Shown here one piece after another: positions 8,626 to 19,887 of a stretch of DNA of 64,000 nucleotides (positions are counted from its first letter, which is position 1; each line of letters opens with the position of its first letter). This stretch comes from Centrapalus pauciflorus (Eukaryota; Streptophyta; Magnoliopsida; Asterales; Asteraceae): contig JAANYP010001170.1 in NCBI GenBank assembly GCA_020465985.1, forward strand, positions 365,789-429,788, written 5' to 3'. The notes under the pieces are model-generated. The model saw nothing but the letters and a program-made list of their open reading frames with translations. It was not told the DNA's origin and ran no database searches. The position numbers and the translations under genes are program-made.

Positions 8626-11600
8626 TTATTGATTCAAACTACTACCAGCATACAAACCTTTCTCAACACATACCTTCACTACATTTTCATACTTACTAGC
8701 TTCACTGTCCATATGTGCATCACTAGAGTTCTTACAGGCATGCAAATTATGAAGATCATCTTTGGAGAGGTTTACCAGGTGAAGAGGGTCGTAGACTCTA
8801 AGAATAACATTTTCTTCAAAATCTTACATGACCGCTTCCCTAGTCTCAGTGTCAGCGTACCACCAATGCAGATTCTTCAAAACATTCTGTGGCATCGGCT
8901 TGAGAGGTACCTTCCTAAGACATCTAGCTGGCTTATAGTGAATCCTCATCCAAGGTCGTCCAGTTAGAGGATCGATACGTGACGGATCCTCTACTCTTCT
9001 CCCGACCCTTGGATTCAATCGCTCGAACTTCCTTGATCTCCCCTCCTTTCTTATGATTCTTGCGATAACGTCCGCGTAGGGATCATTGCCAATGTTTATC
9101 AGATCTTTCCATGCTAGGTCTGTAATTTCGATCTTTCGCAGGGAGTTGAACGCTTTTAAAGTTCGCCTCATGTACTGAAGCCCGTCTTTCCTTTTAATTA
9201 CAAATAGCTGCAGTTCTCTATCAAAGAACCAGCTTAATATGCATTCAGACAGCTTCCCAGTACCCGGCACCCTCATTGTCTTCTTAAGCTCTAACTCCTT
9301 TTGTTCAGCCCTGAACCATAACTTTCGTTTCTCTTCATTTGATAGCTCTCTAGCAGGTTCTTCTGTTGATGGCTGAGCATTCAGCGCAGCATTTACTACA
9401 TCTATGTTGACAATATTATTCCCATCAATCATGTATGTATCCGTGATAGGATTCTGCTGTACGACTATCTCGTCGGCTTCATCATCCTCATCAGCAACTA
9501 CTTCGTCATCCGACTGCCAGTCTACTATCTCCTCTGGCACAAACTCACCTTCTTCCAGCTCTTCATCGTCATAGTCAAAACCTACATCCATAGGATCATC
9601 ATCGAGATCCATAAGAGCGTCGATCATCTCACTGATTTCAAAATCTGTAGGCTGCTTTGATGAACTTGCTTCTCCCATTTCTCCTTCAACTTGACTGGGC
9701 TCCCATGAACTTGTGTAGCCTGAGCAGCAGGAAAATCTACTGGCTCATTCTCATTAGGTGCATCGGGATCATTGCCTTCGTCATCTTCATCTCTACGCTG
9801 CTCCTCATGATCCCTACAACTTGTCTCCCCCTGAGCTTTTAGATTTTGCATTAGCTGCTCAAGGAGGGACCGCATCAATCGGATCTCTTCTGATTGATCT
9901 GCAATAAAGGACTTTAACTCTGTGTTCTCTTCCCTGACATTCTCCATAATCTTTTTCAATTCGGCATTATCCTTATCAAGATTTACATTATGCGCCTGGA
10001 GTTCGCCGATCCCCTTTGTGAGGGCTTAGATTTGGACATGCTGGAAGTCAACGCGTCCCTTAAGCTGCATAAACCGTTGGTTGTCAGCGTAGGTGGTCGA
10101 AGTAGATGGAATGGATTGTATAGGAGTTGGGCGAATTGGGGATGGAATATATGGTTCATGTTGAGGTGGTGGTGGTGGTGGAGTAGTGGCTTGTGGTTCT
10201 TGAGGCTGAGATTGGGGGACTTCTGGTTGGCTTGCGGATGTTGAAGAAGACCCTTGCATGAACCTGTGACGCTTGGCCCTTTGCCGAGTCACTAAGGGAG
10301 CAACTTCCTCCTCTTCAAAATCTGAATCATCAGATTCCCTTACTACTCTCCTCCTCGATCCTTCTTCATTAACGACCAATCTTGATCCATACGTTCCAAT
10401 TTGAACATTAGGTTCTGTAGTCACTAATTCTGGAGCCTCAACCTCTAGCTCCTCCATTTCTTCCGATTCTGTTTCAGATGATGTCAAAACATTATCAGTC
10501 TGTTCTGGCTCGTACTCTTCAACATCTCTGAACACGTCTTCCTCTCCTTCTGGTGGCTCTAGTAATTCACCTACTAGCGCTACAGCCACATCTTCGTTCG
10601 CATGAGGTCCTGCCTCCCAGATTTCATTAAGCGTTTGGCACAGTTGCTCAGCTTCAGTTGGAACATTTGATGGCCCGGCTTCTTGAACTTCTGGTTGCTG
10701 ACTTGTCGAAGGCCTTGACGCCTGAGTTTGACTCGCAGATGGTCGTTGTCTACGTCTTTGAGCACGCGGTTGCGGTGGCTGTTGTTGTTGTTGTTGTTGT
10801 GGAGGCTGCCCGGCTCTAAAGTCAACTTCCCCTGCCCAGTTGGCAACATCCGGGGCTTGAAAATCTCTATCCAAAATGGCTCCAAATAATGGACGCTCAA
10901 CTGGAACAGCTAACCTTCCTCTGTGCGAGGAACAGTCAGCGAAGATCCTTTTGTCCATAATGGCAACACTTTGAATGTCGTTTGACGGCGGCAGATTTGG
11001 CAAGAAGTGCCTTATTAGCATCATGATGAACCGCAGATATAACAAGAATTTCTGATTTTCTGGCGCGGTGATCTAGTGAACAAATTCTGAGAAGAACATC
11101 TCCGAAAAACTGTAAGGACGATTATACACCATTGCGACTATCCCCGACTGCATCTTCGCAACCATATAATCAAACCCTGCTTTCTTTGGAGCAAAGCATA
11201 CCATAAACACATGCGCAAGAAATGTCCATTGTCCAATTAATCCACTCTTCATATATGAAACTTTTGTCACGTCTTGACTGTATCCCATTCTCAGAAAGGC
11301 CGCTTGCCTTATGTTCAGAGGAAATTCTATCGGACCAGCTTCATCTTCTTGTGTGCCCAGCTGCAACACTTGACGCATCATATCCGCCGAGAAGACCAGC
11401 GGTTGTCCAGCAATACGAGTACGTAGAACTATCGGTGTGACCGAGCAGTCTACCTGCAGATGATCATAGAATTGCCGAATATATGGTAACACTAGCTGCA
11501 CATTATGAGATAGTGCAAAACCGATCCTAGACTCTACTAGGAAATCAAGTACTTGTCTAAATCCCTGCGCCTCAGGGAGATTATGATCTGGATGAAGCAC

Positions 11601-11636
11601 CATATTGTGCTTAGGCACAAATGCTCGAACAGCCAT
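8626..11636 (-). pseudogene. Element D third ORF (env-like position): large acidic coiled-coil protein, broken
   Basis: The start is chosen at ATG 11636-11634 (MAVRAFVPKHN) because a splice-acceptor-like TTGTGCAG ends two bases upstream and the upstream residues are not conserved in element F. Order: a ~270-residue N-terminal domain with ALSHNVQLVLPYIRQFY and YLRFIMMLIRHFLPNL; a polyglutamine/proline stretch; an acidic region; a basic VTRQRAKRHRF patch that could be a nuclear signal; a coiled coil (9750-9960); a second acidic region; and a conserved C-terminal domain ending AGSS. I see no membrane segment or signal peptide, so 'envelope' describes only position. Breaks: TAG at about 11071, a stop at about 10026, a frameshift near 9650, TAA near 8824. 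Its function is unknown. Confidence 0.75.
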
Positions 11637-11638
11637 TT

Positions 11639-11665
11639 CTGCACAATAAACAAAACTATTAGATT
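11639..11665 (-). promoter_or_regulatory. Putative 3' splice site before the element D third ORF
   Basis: In sense orientation: CTAAT branch-point-like sequence, a T-rich tract, then TTATTGTGCAG ending two bases before ATG. Conserved in E (50207-50233) and F (56250-56268), although the flanking sequence has diverged in F. Known precedent: spliced env-like transcripts have been described for some plant retroelements. No donor was identified. Confidence 0.5.
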
Positions 11666-13041
11666 CATTAAAAATCAATAAACTTGTCTAAATTTAAATC
11701 AGTTTTATTTTGAACTTGTTTAAGTACAAAATCTAACACAATTAAATTTCTACAAGTTTAATAAAATTTAAATTAAATCATGCCAATAAAATAACAGATT
11801 CGAATGTAACAGATTCGAATAGGTCATCCTTTCGAGTTTGATGACAGATTCGAATCAATTGCCCTCTCGAATCTAATGACAGATTCGGGAAACGGCAAGA
11901 ACAGATTCAAACCGCCGACTCTATTAAAACACCAAATCTCTTGATTTTAGCCCTTTTGGACTTAGAAAATTACATTATTAGTCCTACTAGTTACTAATCA
12001 CAGATATATGCCTTTAATTTGACTATTTATCGGTCCAAACTTGGTAATTTTGTAAAAACCCTATTTCGACCCTTAAACCTTCAAAACTCGATGATTTTGC
12101 CTAAAATTGTGTATAAAACTACATGAATCTTGTACAATCAAGTTGATTATACCTAGATACAAGAGTAGACTCGAACACTTTTGCAATAATCTCGACAAAA
12201 TGTCGTTTAGGAGAGATATGATAGACTCGAGGATAGATTCGAAATCGCTGGTCTTAGATTCGAGGAAGTAGATTCGAAAACAGTAAGAAATAAATGACTT
12301 CACTGTTGACCTATATATACTACCAACCTTCGAGTCTAAGGCCAGACTCGAATCTACTGACAGATTCGAAGCCTTCCACATTCGAGTTTGTCCTAAACTC
12401 GAAAACACCAAACACTTAGAAAAATTTCGAAAATTTTTGAAATAACTTCAACTTTTTCAACCTTTTTCTACGGTATTGTGTAACAAGATAAACTATGCCC
12501 AATCTTTTACCCTAAGCACAAGATATTTCACGCCATGTTTATTTTATCCAACTTTGAATGCACCCTCAGTAATTTTTGACCTTTTACCTAAGTAAAAATT
12601 AAACTAAAATAAAATAAAATAAAATAAGATAAGTAAACCTAGAAAATTTTAAACTTGACTAAAAATTTAACTAAGACTTACGCTAAACTTATTAAAATTA
12701 ACAACCTATGCTAAACTCTAAACAAAACATTTTTGATGAGTATAGTCTAAGAAAGGTTCAATCAGATAGCGATGTCTGATACTTACTTTCAGTACTTAAA
12801 CTTTCACACTTAGGAATTTTTGATTCCTTTGATTGTTTGTCGTGACATACCCATTCAGCCGATTGTTGGTATTTTACCCCTTTAAACACTCTACATTTCG
12901 GAATATCCCTTGGCATTTTTATTTATCATGAAATTATCTTACGTGATTCAGACATAGACATACTTTTATGATCAAGGCACACAGACAAAGATTCTAACTT
13001 GTTGGTATTTGCAAACTTTCTTTAAAAGACAAACATCGGAC

Positions 13042-13207
13042 ACAGGTCTGTATTTTCATACAACAGAGTGTCTTAGTTTGACTTAAGGTTTATTCTTAAA
13101 GTTAGCAAGACAGCGGTGACAGGTCTGTACTGACGTACAACAGAGCGACATATCTGCTAACCCGAATCTAAACAGAGACAACAGGTCTGTACTTACGTAC
13201 AATAGAG
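13042..13207 (-). repeat. Three copies of a ~27-bp hairpin motif after pol (element D)
   Basis: Copies start at 13042, 13119 and 13181 and read ACAGGTCTGTA, four or five variable bases, then CGTACAA or CATACAA and an AGAG end. Each holds a TGTAC/GTACA-type inverted repeat. Spacing is 77 and 62 bp. The same triplet is at 51645, 51721 and 51783 in E; only one copy remains in F (54812-54838). Confidence 0.75.
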
Positions 13208-13782
13208 TTGCATGTTTTCGACTCTCAATTTTGTATGATTTTTCTATGCTTTCCATTTTAAGATGTATTTGATGTTGCCATACATCCCCAGAAAGTTTGC
13301 ATACCTCATTTAGACTCAAAGTTTGTATGTCTTGTACATAAAAATTAAGAACGATTGGTCATACATCTAAGTTAGTGACACGCTTGACTTTTTCTAAAAT
13401 ATTTTATTAGCCTTGAGATTCCCTATATGTATTATGTCTACCAACACATCAAACTAAATAAAGTATAACACTTAGAATTTAGTTGCATTATGTGTGAAAG
13501 CCTAAACACTTAGAGTTTGTAACGACTGTGCTAATTTTCGTCACTTTGAACCTATATATCTAAGACTTAACTCCTTTTCTGATATTCTCTTCTTTTTTTT
13601 TTTTTGTATTTTTATGATTTTCTCTCTCTTTTTTCTTTTGTTTTTCATAAGAAATAAGATAACCTACTAACTTACTAAAAATAGAAACTTACTAAAAATA
13701 GAAACTTTCCTAAATTAGTAGACTACTGTAAAGAAAGAAATACTACGACTATAAAAGAAAATAAACTACTACTACTAAGGTC

Positions 13783-14343
13783 AATTTACTCTGGGTTGCA
13801 CATTCCATTCAGTTGAATTAAATACTCAAACCGTGACTTATCAAACGCTTTGGTAAATAAATCTGCATTATTATCTTCTGTTGCCACTTTTACCAGTTTG
13901 ATTAAGTTCTTTTCAGCACAATCACGAATAAAATGATGCCTAATGTATATGTGCTTTGTTTTGTTGTGTTTAACTGGATTATTAGTTATAGCAATTGTAG
14001 ATTGATTGTCTATCCTAATTGGAGTTTGAGTGTAAGCCAAACCGTAATCCTGCAATTGTTGTTGTATCCACAGAACCTGTGAGCAGCAACTACCAGCAGC
14101 AACATATTCGGCCTCGCACGTTGACACGACTACCGATGTTTGTTTCTTGCATTGCCAGGATACCAATCTCCCTCCTAGGAACTGACAACCTCCAGTTGTT
14201 GATTTGCGCGTCAAGCTGCATCCTCCGTAGTCAGAATCCGTGAACCCCTCCAACTCTAGATCTCCCTCCGCGTGATACCAAAGTCCCAGCTTCGGTTTCG
14301 ACTTGAGGTATTGTAGAATCCGCTTCACAGCTTTCATATGCAT
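13783..14343 (-). CDS. Element D RNase H domain (separated from RT by a stop)
   Basis: RNase H of Ty1/copia type, which removes the RNA template during reverse transcription. Visible blocks are FTDSDYGGCSLTRKSTTGGC, the STCEAEYVAAGSCCSQVLW helix, DNQSTIAITNNPVKH and HHFIRDCAEKN, with the acidic residues in place (Asp in TDSDYGG, Glu in CEAEY, Asp in DNQS). It ends with TAA after NGMCNPE. An in-frame TAG (GAG to TAG relative to element E at 52970) at 14344-14346 splits it from RT; frame and spacing otherwise show one continuous pol polyprotein. Confidence 0.88.
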
Positions 14344-16282
14344 CTACTTCGAATTCGCTTGAAACCTAGCACAAATACACACAGCGAACATTATGTCAGG
14401 TCTTGAAGCAGTTAAATACATAAGTGACCCAATCATGGCCCGATATAAAGTCGGATCCACATCGGTATCACTTTCAGTACCCGACCCGAGATTATGATTC
14501 ACTTGAATCGGCGTGCTGAAATGGGCAGTCAACTTAGTTCCTTCCATCCCGAAACGTTCTAATATGTCAAAGACATACTTAGTCTGATGGATAAACATCC
14601 CTTCCTTCTTTTGGTCAACTTGTAACCCTAAAAAGAAATTCAACTCTCCCATAGCACTCATCTCGAACTTAGACTTCATCACCTTCTCGAAATCTTTGCA
14701 CATCTGTTCGTCTGATGATCCAAAGATGATATCATCGACGTACACTTGTACCAAGATAAAGTGTTCTCCCTTCCTCTTAACAAACAGAGTACTATCTATC
14801 CTACCCCTTTCAAATCCGTTCTCTAATAAATGGTTGGATAGAGTCTCATACCACGCCCTTGGTGCCTGATGCAATCCATATAGAGCCTTATCTAAACGAT
14901 ATACTCTATCAGGATATTTTGGATCTGTAAATCCGGGCGGTTGTTCTACATACACCAACTCCTTCACTTTCCCATACAGGAAAGCACTCTTAACATCTAA
15001 CTGATATACCTTAAAGCCCTTGAAGGAGGCAAAAGCTAGAAACAACCTAATGGCTTCCAGCCTTGCTACTGGTGCAAAAACCTCGTTGTAATCGATTCCC
15101 TCCTCTTGGTTGAAACCCTTTATAACTAACCTAGCCTTGTTGTGCGTGACTATACCCCGATCGTCTCTTTTGCACTTAAAAACCCATTTGGTTCCTATGG
15201 CAATTTCCCCTCGAGGTAATGGAACTAACTCCCACACTTTTAGTTTCCTAAATTGCGAAAGTTCTTCCTGCATCGCTTCAACCCAGGAGTTATCCTTAAG
15301 TGCCATTTGCACATTCTTAGGCTCTACTTGCGATATGAAACATGAATAGAGACATGTGTGATATGCCTCGGAGTCGTTTATCATCGACAACAACACAGTG
15401 TTGTTATTTAAACTACTCCTAGTCCTCACACCCTCGTTAGGATTTCCTATGATGCTTTTTAATGGATGGTTCTTGTTAATTCTAGAGGTCTCTATCTCAT
15501 CAACCCTTAGATTATCTCCTAAGTTAGATCCTATTTCACCTAATGGGGGAACAGGCTCAGCTTCTACATTTTCCTCCTCATGGACGTTTTCCTCAGAGTT
15601 GGAACTTGATGCTTGAGTCTGATTCTCAGTGGTAGGTGCTTCAGGAACATCGACTTCTGGAGATCTATCTACAGTCGCAGTAGGCTCGGATGTGGATTCA
15701 AACGTAGTCCTTGGAAAAATATGGCCATCGTCATTTAGGTGTAACGTCGCCATGTCTTTTTCAATTGTACCTGCAGTATCGTCCAAAGGAATGTTAAATG
15801 ACTCAAATAACTTATCATAGTCAAATATCCATTCCGGACCAGTTTGGGGTTCATGTGTATAACTTGTGACTTCAATATTATACACAATCTCCACAGTACC
15901 ACTCGTTTTGTTAGAAACCCCTTTGTTTGGTGAGTTCGGCACGTAACCTAGGAAGTATCCTTCGTCAGCCTTTTCACCAAACTTCGGTTGATGTTTTGAT
16001 CGTAAAAGAGTGCATGGTACCCCAAACGGTTCGAATCCAGTTAAATTAGGTGGCCGTTTATTCAAAATTTCATAGCATGTTTTGTTCAAAGATTTGACTG
16101 TAAGGACTCGGTTTAAAATATGGCACGCGGTATTCACTGCCTCCCCCCAAAACATGGTAGGAAGCTTTGAATCCGAAAGCATAGTCCTTGCAGCCTCAAT
16201 CAATGTTCTATTTTTACGTTCGGCCACCCCATTTTGTTGAGGTTCATATGGTGCACTGAATTGATGCACTATGCCCTTTGAA
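14344..16282 (-). pseudogene. Element D integrase C-terminus and reverse transcriptase
   Basis: The open stretch starts after a TGA at 16283-16285 (TGC in element G). Integrase residues follow: PQQNGVAERKNRTLIEAART contains the catalytic Glu, then the integrase C-terminal region FGVPCTLLR and GYFLGY. An acidic linker precedes the RVT_2 reverse transcriptase: WVEAMQEELSQFRKLKVWEL, KARLVIKGFNQEEGIDYNEV, LDVKSAFLYGK, and the catalytic YVDDIIFGSS at about 14721-14745, then MGELNFFLGLQVDQKKEG. RT copies the genomic RNA in the particle. Catalytic residues are retained; the lesions are the flanking stops. Confidence 0.9.
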
Positions 16283-17174
16283 AGTCAATATACACCAATT
16301 ACAGAGTTTTTGAATTCAGTCCCATTATCACTACGAATATTTTTAACCCTTGTTCCGTAGGAGTTCTCCACTTGGTCTAAGAACCCGATAAGCTTGGAAG
16401 CCGTCTCGTCCTTTGTACCCAAAAAGAAAACCCAAGAAAAACGTGAGTAATCGTCAGTGATAACCAAACAAAACCAACTACCTCCTATACTCCTTTTGTT
16501 GATAGGGCCGAAAAGGTCCATATGCACCAAATCGAATGTTGAGGATATTGAGTTCTGCTTCTTGGACTGTGTGTCTTTTTATGTTGCTTGCCCTTTATGC
16601 ATGGTAGACACTTGTCCTCGAACTGAAAGCTCTTCATAGGCACACCCTGCACCAGTCCATTCTTCGTTATGTAGTTCATCCTCCTTAGGTGCAGGTGAGC
16701 CATGCGTCTGTGCCACAGTACGGATTCCGTCTCCGAAGCTTTGGATAATAGACAGATTGGCCCCATCGAAGACTCCGGCTTGTTCATATCCAGCATGTAC
16801 AAGTCATTCTTCCTTGGCGCCCGCATCAATACCCATTCTTCAGGAATCTTGAATCCCGCCTTTAGCACTAACGCCTCAGTGTCAGTAAATAACACCGAGT
16901 TCTTCTTATCACAGATTTGAGATACACTAATGAGATTGTGAACCAGTTTATCAACGTGATAAACTTGGTCCAGCTTAATTGTCTCATTAGTGACCACTCC
17001 GGTACCCGTGATATTTCAACCCTTGTTACCCGCGAATGATACGAATCCCCGATTCCCACCCTTGAAGTCTGTAAGTAGACCTCGTTCCCCTGTCATGTGC
17101 CTGAAGCAGCCACTGTCGACGAACCACTTGTTGTTTGGACCTGTGGTAATCTCCTCCACATGAAAGAAAATAGG
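16283..17174 (-). pseudogene. Element D protease and N-terminal integrase, broken
   Basis: Pol begins directly after the gag stop codon (TAA at 17175-17177) and in the same frame. The protease site reads WFVDSGCFRHMTGERGLL at about 17080-17125; relatives have CSRHMTG, so Ser is Phe here. A TGA at 17016-17018 interrupts it. The next piece has the zinc-binding module of integrase (LWHRRMAHLHLRRMNYI, then CLPCIKGKQHKKTH), followed by a frameshift near 16570. The core domain resumes with MVHMDLFGPINKRS (first Asp) and IRSDNGTEFKNSVIGVY (second Asp) before TGA at 16283. At least two stops and one frameshift. Confidence 0.85.
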
Positions 17175-18527
17175 TTAGTTATCACGGGGAACCCAAGCCT
17201 TGACTGACTTGGTAATACCATTCTCGTCCACATACTTGAACTCTTTCAAATACCCATCTCACCTTTCAGGTGACTTGGGCCTTTGAACTGGGTTCTGTTG
17301 TGGTGCCGAGTGATTTAAGTTCACTCTTTGCCTTCGAGTAGGCATTTGTTGTGGAGCTCTAGAATAATTCCTATTATATGGCATTTCGGACTGTGATCCC
17401 TGAGCTCTCACCGGTGCGTACTGTCTAACTAGAGTGTGTGACCTAACTGGAGTGTGTGACCTGCTAGGTGTTGTGCTCCTATACACTTGTTGTGGTGCTG
17501 ACCTAGATTGATTAATGACACGATTCGGTGAATTTTTCCTAATCACTTCCTTTGGTCCAACCTTAACAGGTGTGTTTTTCACAACTTGTTTGGGTGCGGC
17601 CTGCACAGCTTTCTCGGTACTTTGAGAACTGCTGGTGCTCGCCACACTGGTTGAGGGCTTAACAGGTGTTGGATTCACTGTCTTAGGTGTAACATCTGCT
17701 TTCTTAAGCGGACAGTGAGAAGCAACATGCCCCTTCTCGTGACATCTAAAGCAAGACATTTTATCTATGGACTTTTTGTATGTTCCCTTAGATCTAGGTG
17801 TCTCACTAGTGTCTATTTCCTTTGGTACATCTACGGTGTCTGGCTCATCAACCTGATCAGCCCAAGCAATTTTCTGTTTTCCTGCAGGTGTTTCACTGGA
17901 GGAAGACACAAATTTGACTTTCTTAACCTTGACGGTTGAGTCAGCCACCTTAGGTGTATTTTCCACTATAGGCTCTGGTGTCGGTTCAGGTAGGTCCTCT
18001 AAGTCTACTGAGTTGTCAGTTTTCTCCTGAGGCTGAGGGACATAGTTTGCATTGAAAGGTGGAGGAATTTCGTGAAATCCTAGACCTACGGGCTTCTTAG
18101 ACTGTCTTTGGGCATCTAAAAATTTCCCTAGGTTTAGGCTCGAATTCCTAAACTTCTCCAGCTTGCTATTCGCCTCTGCTACCTTAACCTTTGTTTCAGC
18201 TAGCTCTATATCCTTGTCCTTAAGACTTTTGGTCAAGGCTTCTACGTGCTCATACATTAGCTCTATCCTAACACACTGCTCACTGAGTTTGTCTTTTAGA
18301 ACTATGACGTCTTGAGCATCAGCCTTAAGCTTTTCTTTAAGATCTTGCTTGATATCGTTTAGGCTAGCATTTTTAATTTTTAAGTTCTCATTTTGAGCAG
18401 ATATGGTTTTATGTGATTCGAGGACTAGATTTAACCTATCGTTAGAATTAACACACAAAGCACATAATTCACGAAATAGAGAATAAGTCATACGACTCAG
18501 GATGTGAGCTCCAGTCATACGTACCAT
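17175..18527 (-). pseudogene. Element D gag C-terminal half: coiled coil and second zinc knuckle
   Basis: From about 18470 the frame carries a long coiled coil (SNDRLNLVLESHKTISAQNE through KVKVAEANSKLEKF). A proline/threonine-rich linker follows, then a second CCHC knuckle CFRCHEKGHVASHCP at about 17707-17760 and a basic tail with repeated TPxR units. It ends at TAA 17175-17177 after VPRDN. Compared with element G, roughly 160 bp are missing between HPES and the coiled coil, which shifts the frame, so the first residues after 18527 are out of frame with the first gag half. Sirevirus Gag is known for a C-terminal coiled coil. Confidence 0.82.
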
Positions 18528-19887
18528 CTAGCTGTCTGTCTGAAGTAACATTGGATAGAAGACCCGCTAGATTGGCTTGACCAGATGATGAACTTGGAAG
18601 GTATCGTTGTTGGGACTGATTTTGGAACTGTCCCTGATGCTGACTCTGCCCTTGGTATGACTCCACTTTCGGTCTCTGACACTCCCTGGCGAAGTGTCCC
18701 AGTCCTTGACAGTTGTAGCATTTTACCTTGGACTTATCAAATCTTATCCCCTTATTATTCATTTGCAGATTCCTCCCAGTTCTTTTAATGAATCTCTTAA
18801 CCCGTTGGGTTACCATGGCCAGTTGCCATTTCAGATCCATTTCCTCAAGATCATCAGGGTCGACCTGATCGTAATCTTCGTCCCATAGAGCAGGATCATT
18901 AATCTTCCGTTGAACACAATTTCCGTATACGGCCACAAAAGAAGCAAGCAGATTCAGATGTTCTTCCGCAGATTTTGCGCTCATGGGCATATTTGAATAG
19001 CTCTGAGTTGTCGATGCCTGTTGTACTTGAGGCTGCGATTCTTCCGATCTTCCTAATCCTAAGAACGCGCGATTCAATGTGTCATCAGACTCTGCTGGTG
19101 ACGACGTCTCTCCGGTGAAAAACGCTGTAGCAGTCTTCGGTTCGGGTGTCACTGAAGGCTTTGTTGTCTTTCCAAAATACATTGCTGGATTCTGGACTTG
19201 TTCGTAATCGGTTTCGGCCTTCAGTAGCTCGAAGTGATATGCCCGCAACGTTCCCACAATGTCATCCAGAGATTGAGAATAGTACTTGTCCTCATTCAGC
19301 TTGATCATTACCACGTACATAGCCCATTTGGCTGGTAAGGCATCAAGAAGCTTGTTGTTCTTGTCAGTATCCGGAAACTCAATCCCATGACTCTCAAGTT
19401 CTGTCAATAGATGATAGAACCGGGTGATAATATCATCCAGCTGTTCATCCTTGATCGCCTTGAAAATGGCAAACTGTTGTTTTAACAGCTCAGTACGCTT
19501 TCTACAAACCCTAGGATTCCCCTCACACCGCTTCTCTAGCGACTCCCAAAGTTCTTTTGATGTCTTCTGAGTCCTAAATGTGTGTAGAATATCCTGAGGC
19601 AAAGCCATGCGGAACAGTGAGAAAGCTTTATTTTCGGCTTCATACAATTTCTTGTCATCCTCCTTCATCATTTGGTATGACAAGACCTTCTGACGGCCTT
19701 CAACTTCTGACACTGGTGGAATATACCCTTCGTCGATGCACACCCACATGCGCATGTCGTTAAAACGCACGAAATCAGTAAATCGGTCTTTCCACCAGTA
19801 ATAATCCTCGACTTTCATCAGCTTAGGCGGTGCGTTTGCCTTCCCGACCTCGTGGTCCATTTCTAGAAATTTCTGAAGATTTGACAT
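18469..19887 (-). CDS. Element D gag, N-terminal half with first zinc knuckle (truncated by frameshift)
   Basis: The start MSNLQKFLEMDHEVG is shared with element G (59426). Blocks typical of copia gag follow: YYWWKDRFTDFVRFNDMRMW, KELWESLEKRCEGNPRVCRK, LLKQQFAIFKAIKDEQLDD, LLDALPAKWAMYVVMIKLNE. A CCHC zinc knuckle CYNCQGLGHFARECQRP lies near residues 400-415. Gag packages the RNA and forms the particle. The frame ends after HPESYDLFSIS, where a ~160-bp deletion relative to G causes a frameshift, so the coiled-coil half is lost from this product. Confidence 0.9.
   Translation of the reverse strand: MSNLQKFLEMDHEVGKANAPPKLMKVEDYYWWKDRFTDFVRFNDMRMWVCIDEGYIPPVSEVEGRQKVLSYQMMKEDDKKLYEAENKAFSLFRMALPQDILHTFRTQKTSKELWESLEKRCEGNPRVCRKRTELLKQQFAIFKAIKDEQLDDIITRFYHLLTELESHGIEFPDTDKNNKLLDALPAKWAMYVVMIKLNEDKYYSQSLDDIVGTLRAYHFELLKAETDYEQVQNPAMYFGKTTKPSVTPEPKTATAFFTGETSSPAESDDTLNRAFLGLGRSEESQPQVQQASTTQSYSNMPMSAKSAEEHLNLLASFVAVYGNCVQRKINDPALWDEDYDQVDPDDLEEMDLKWQLAMVTQRVKRFIKRTGRNLQMNNKGIRFDKSKVKCYNCQGLGHFARECQRPKVESYQGQSQHQGQFQNQSQQRYLPSSSSGQANLAGLLSNVTSDRQLDGTYDWSSHPESYDLFSIS

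Larger units (their letters stand above)
11639..13782 (-). other. Element D spacer between RNase H and the third ORF
   Basis: About 2.1 kb without credible coding sequence. In sense order it holds a short A-rich minisatellite (ACTTACTAAAAATAGAA, two copies near 13670-13705), three hairpin motifs (13042, 13119, 13181), an (AAAAT)n tract near 12605-12628, a TCGA-rich segment (11820-12410), and finally a branch-point-like CTAAT, pyrimidine tract and TGTGCAG just before the third ORF. Relatives are at 50210-52410 (E) and, inverted, 54784-56270 (F). Confidence 0.75.

Noticed and set aside
8626..11636. Annotating the third ORF as a retroviral envelope glycoprotein
   Set aside because: Position is env-like, but I see no signal peptide, fusion peptide, furin-type site or transmembrane span in any of the four copies.
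15110..15820. Plus-strand frames antisense to element D pol (and similar ones opposite gag, RT and the third ORF of D, E, F and G)
   Set aside because: They mirror conserved coding sequence on the other strand and carry no domain of their own.
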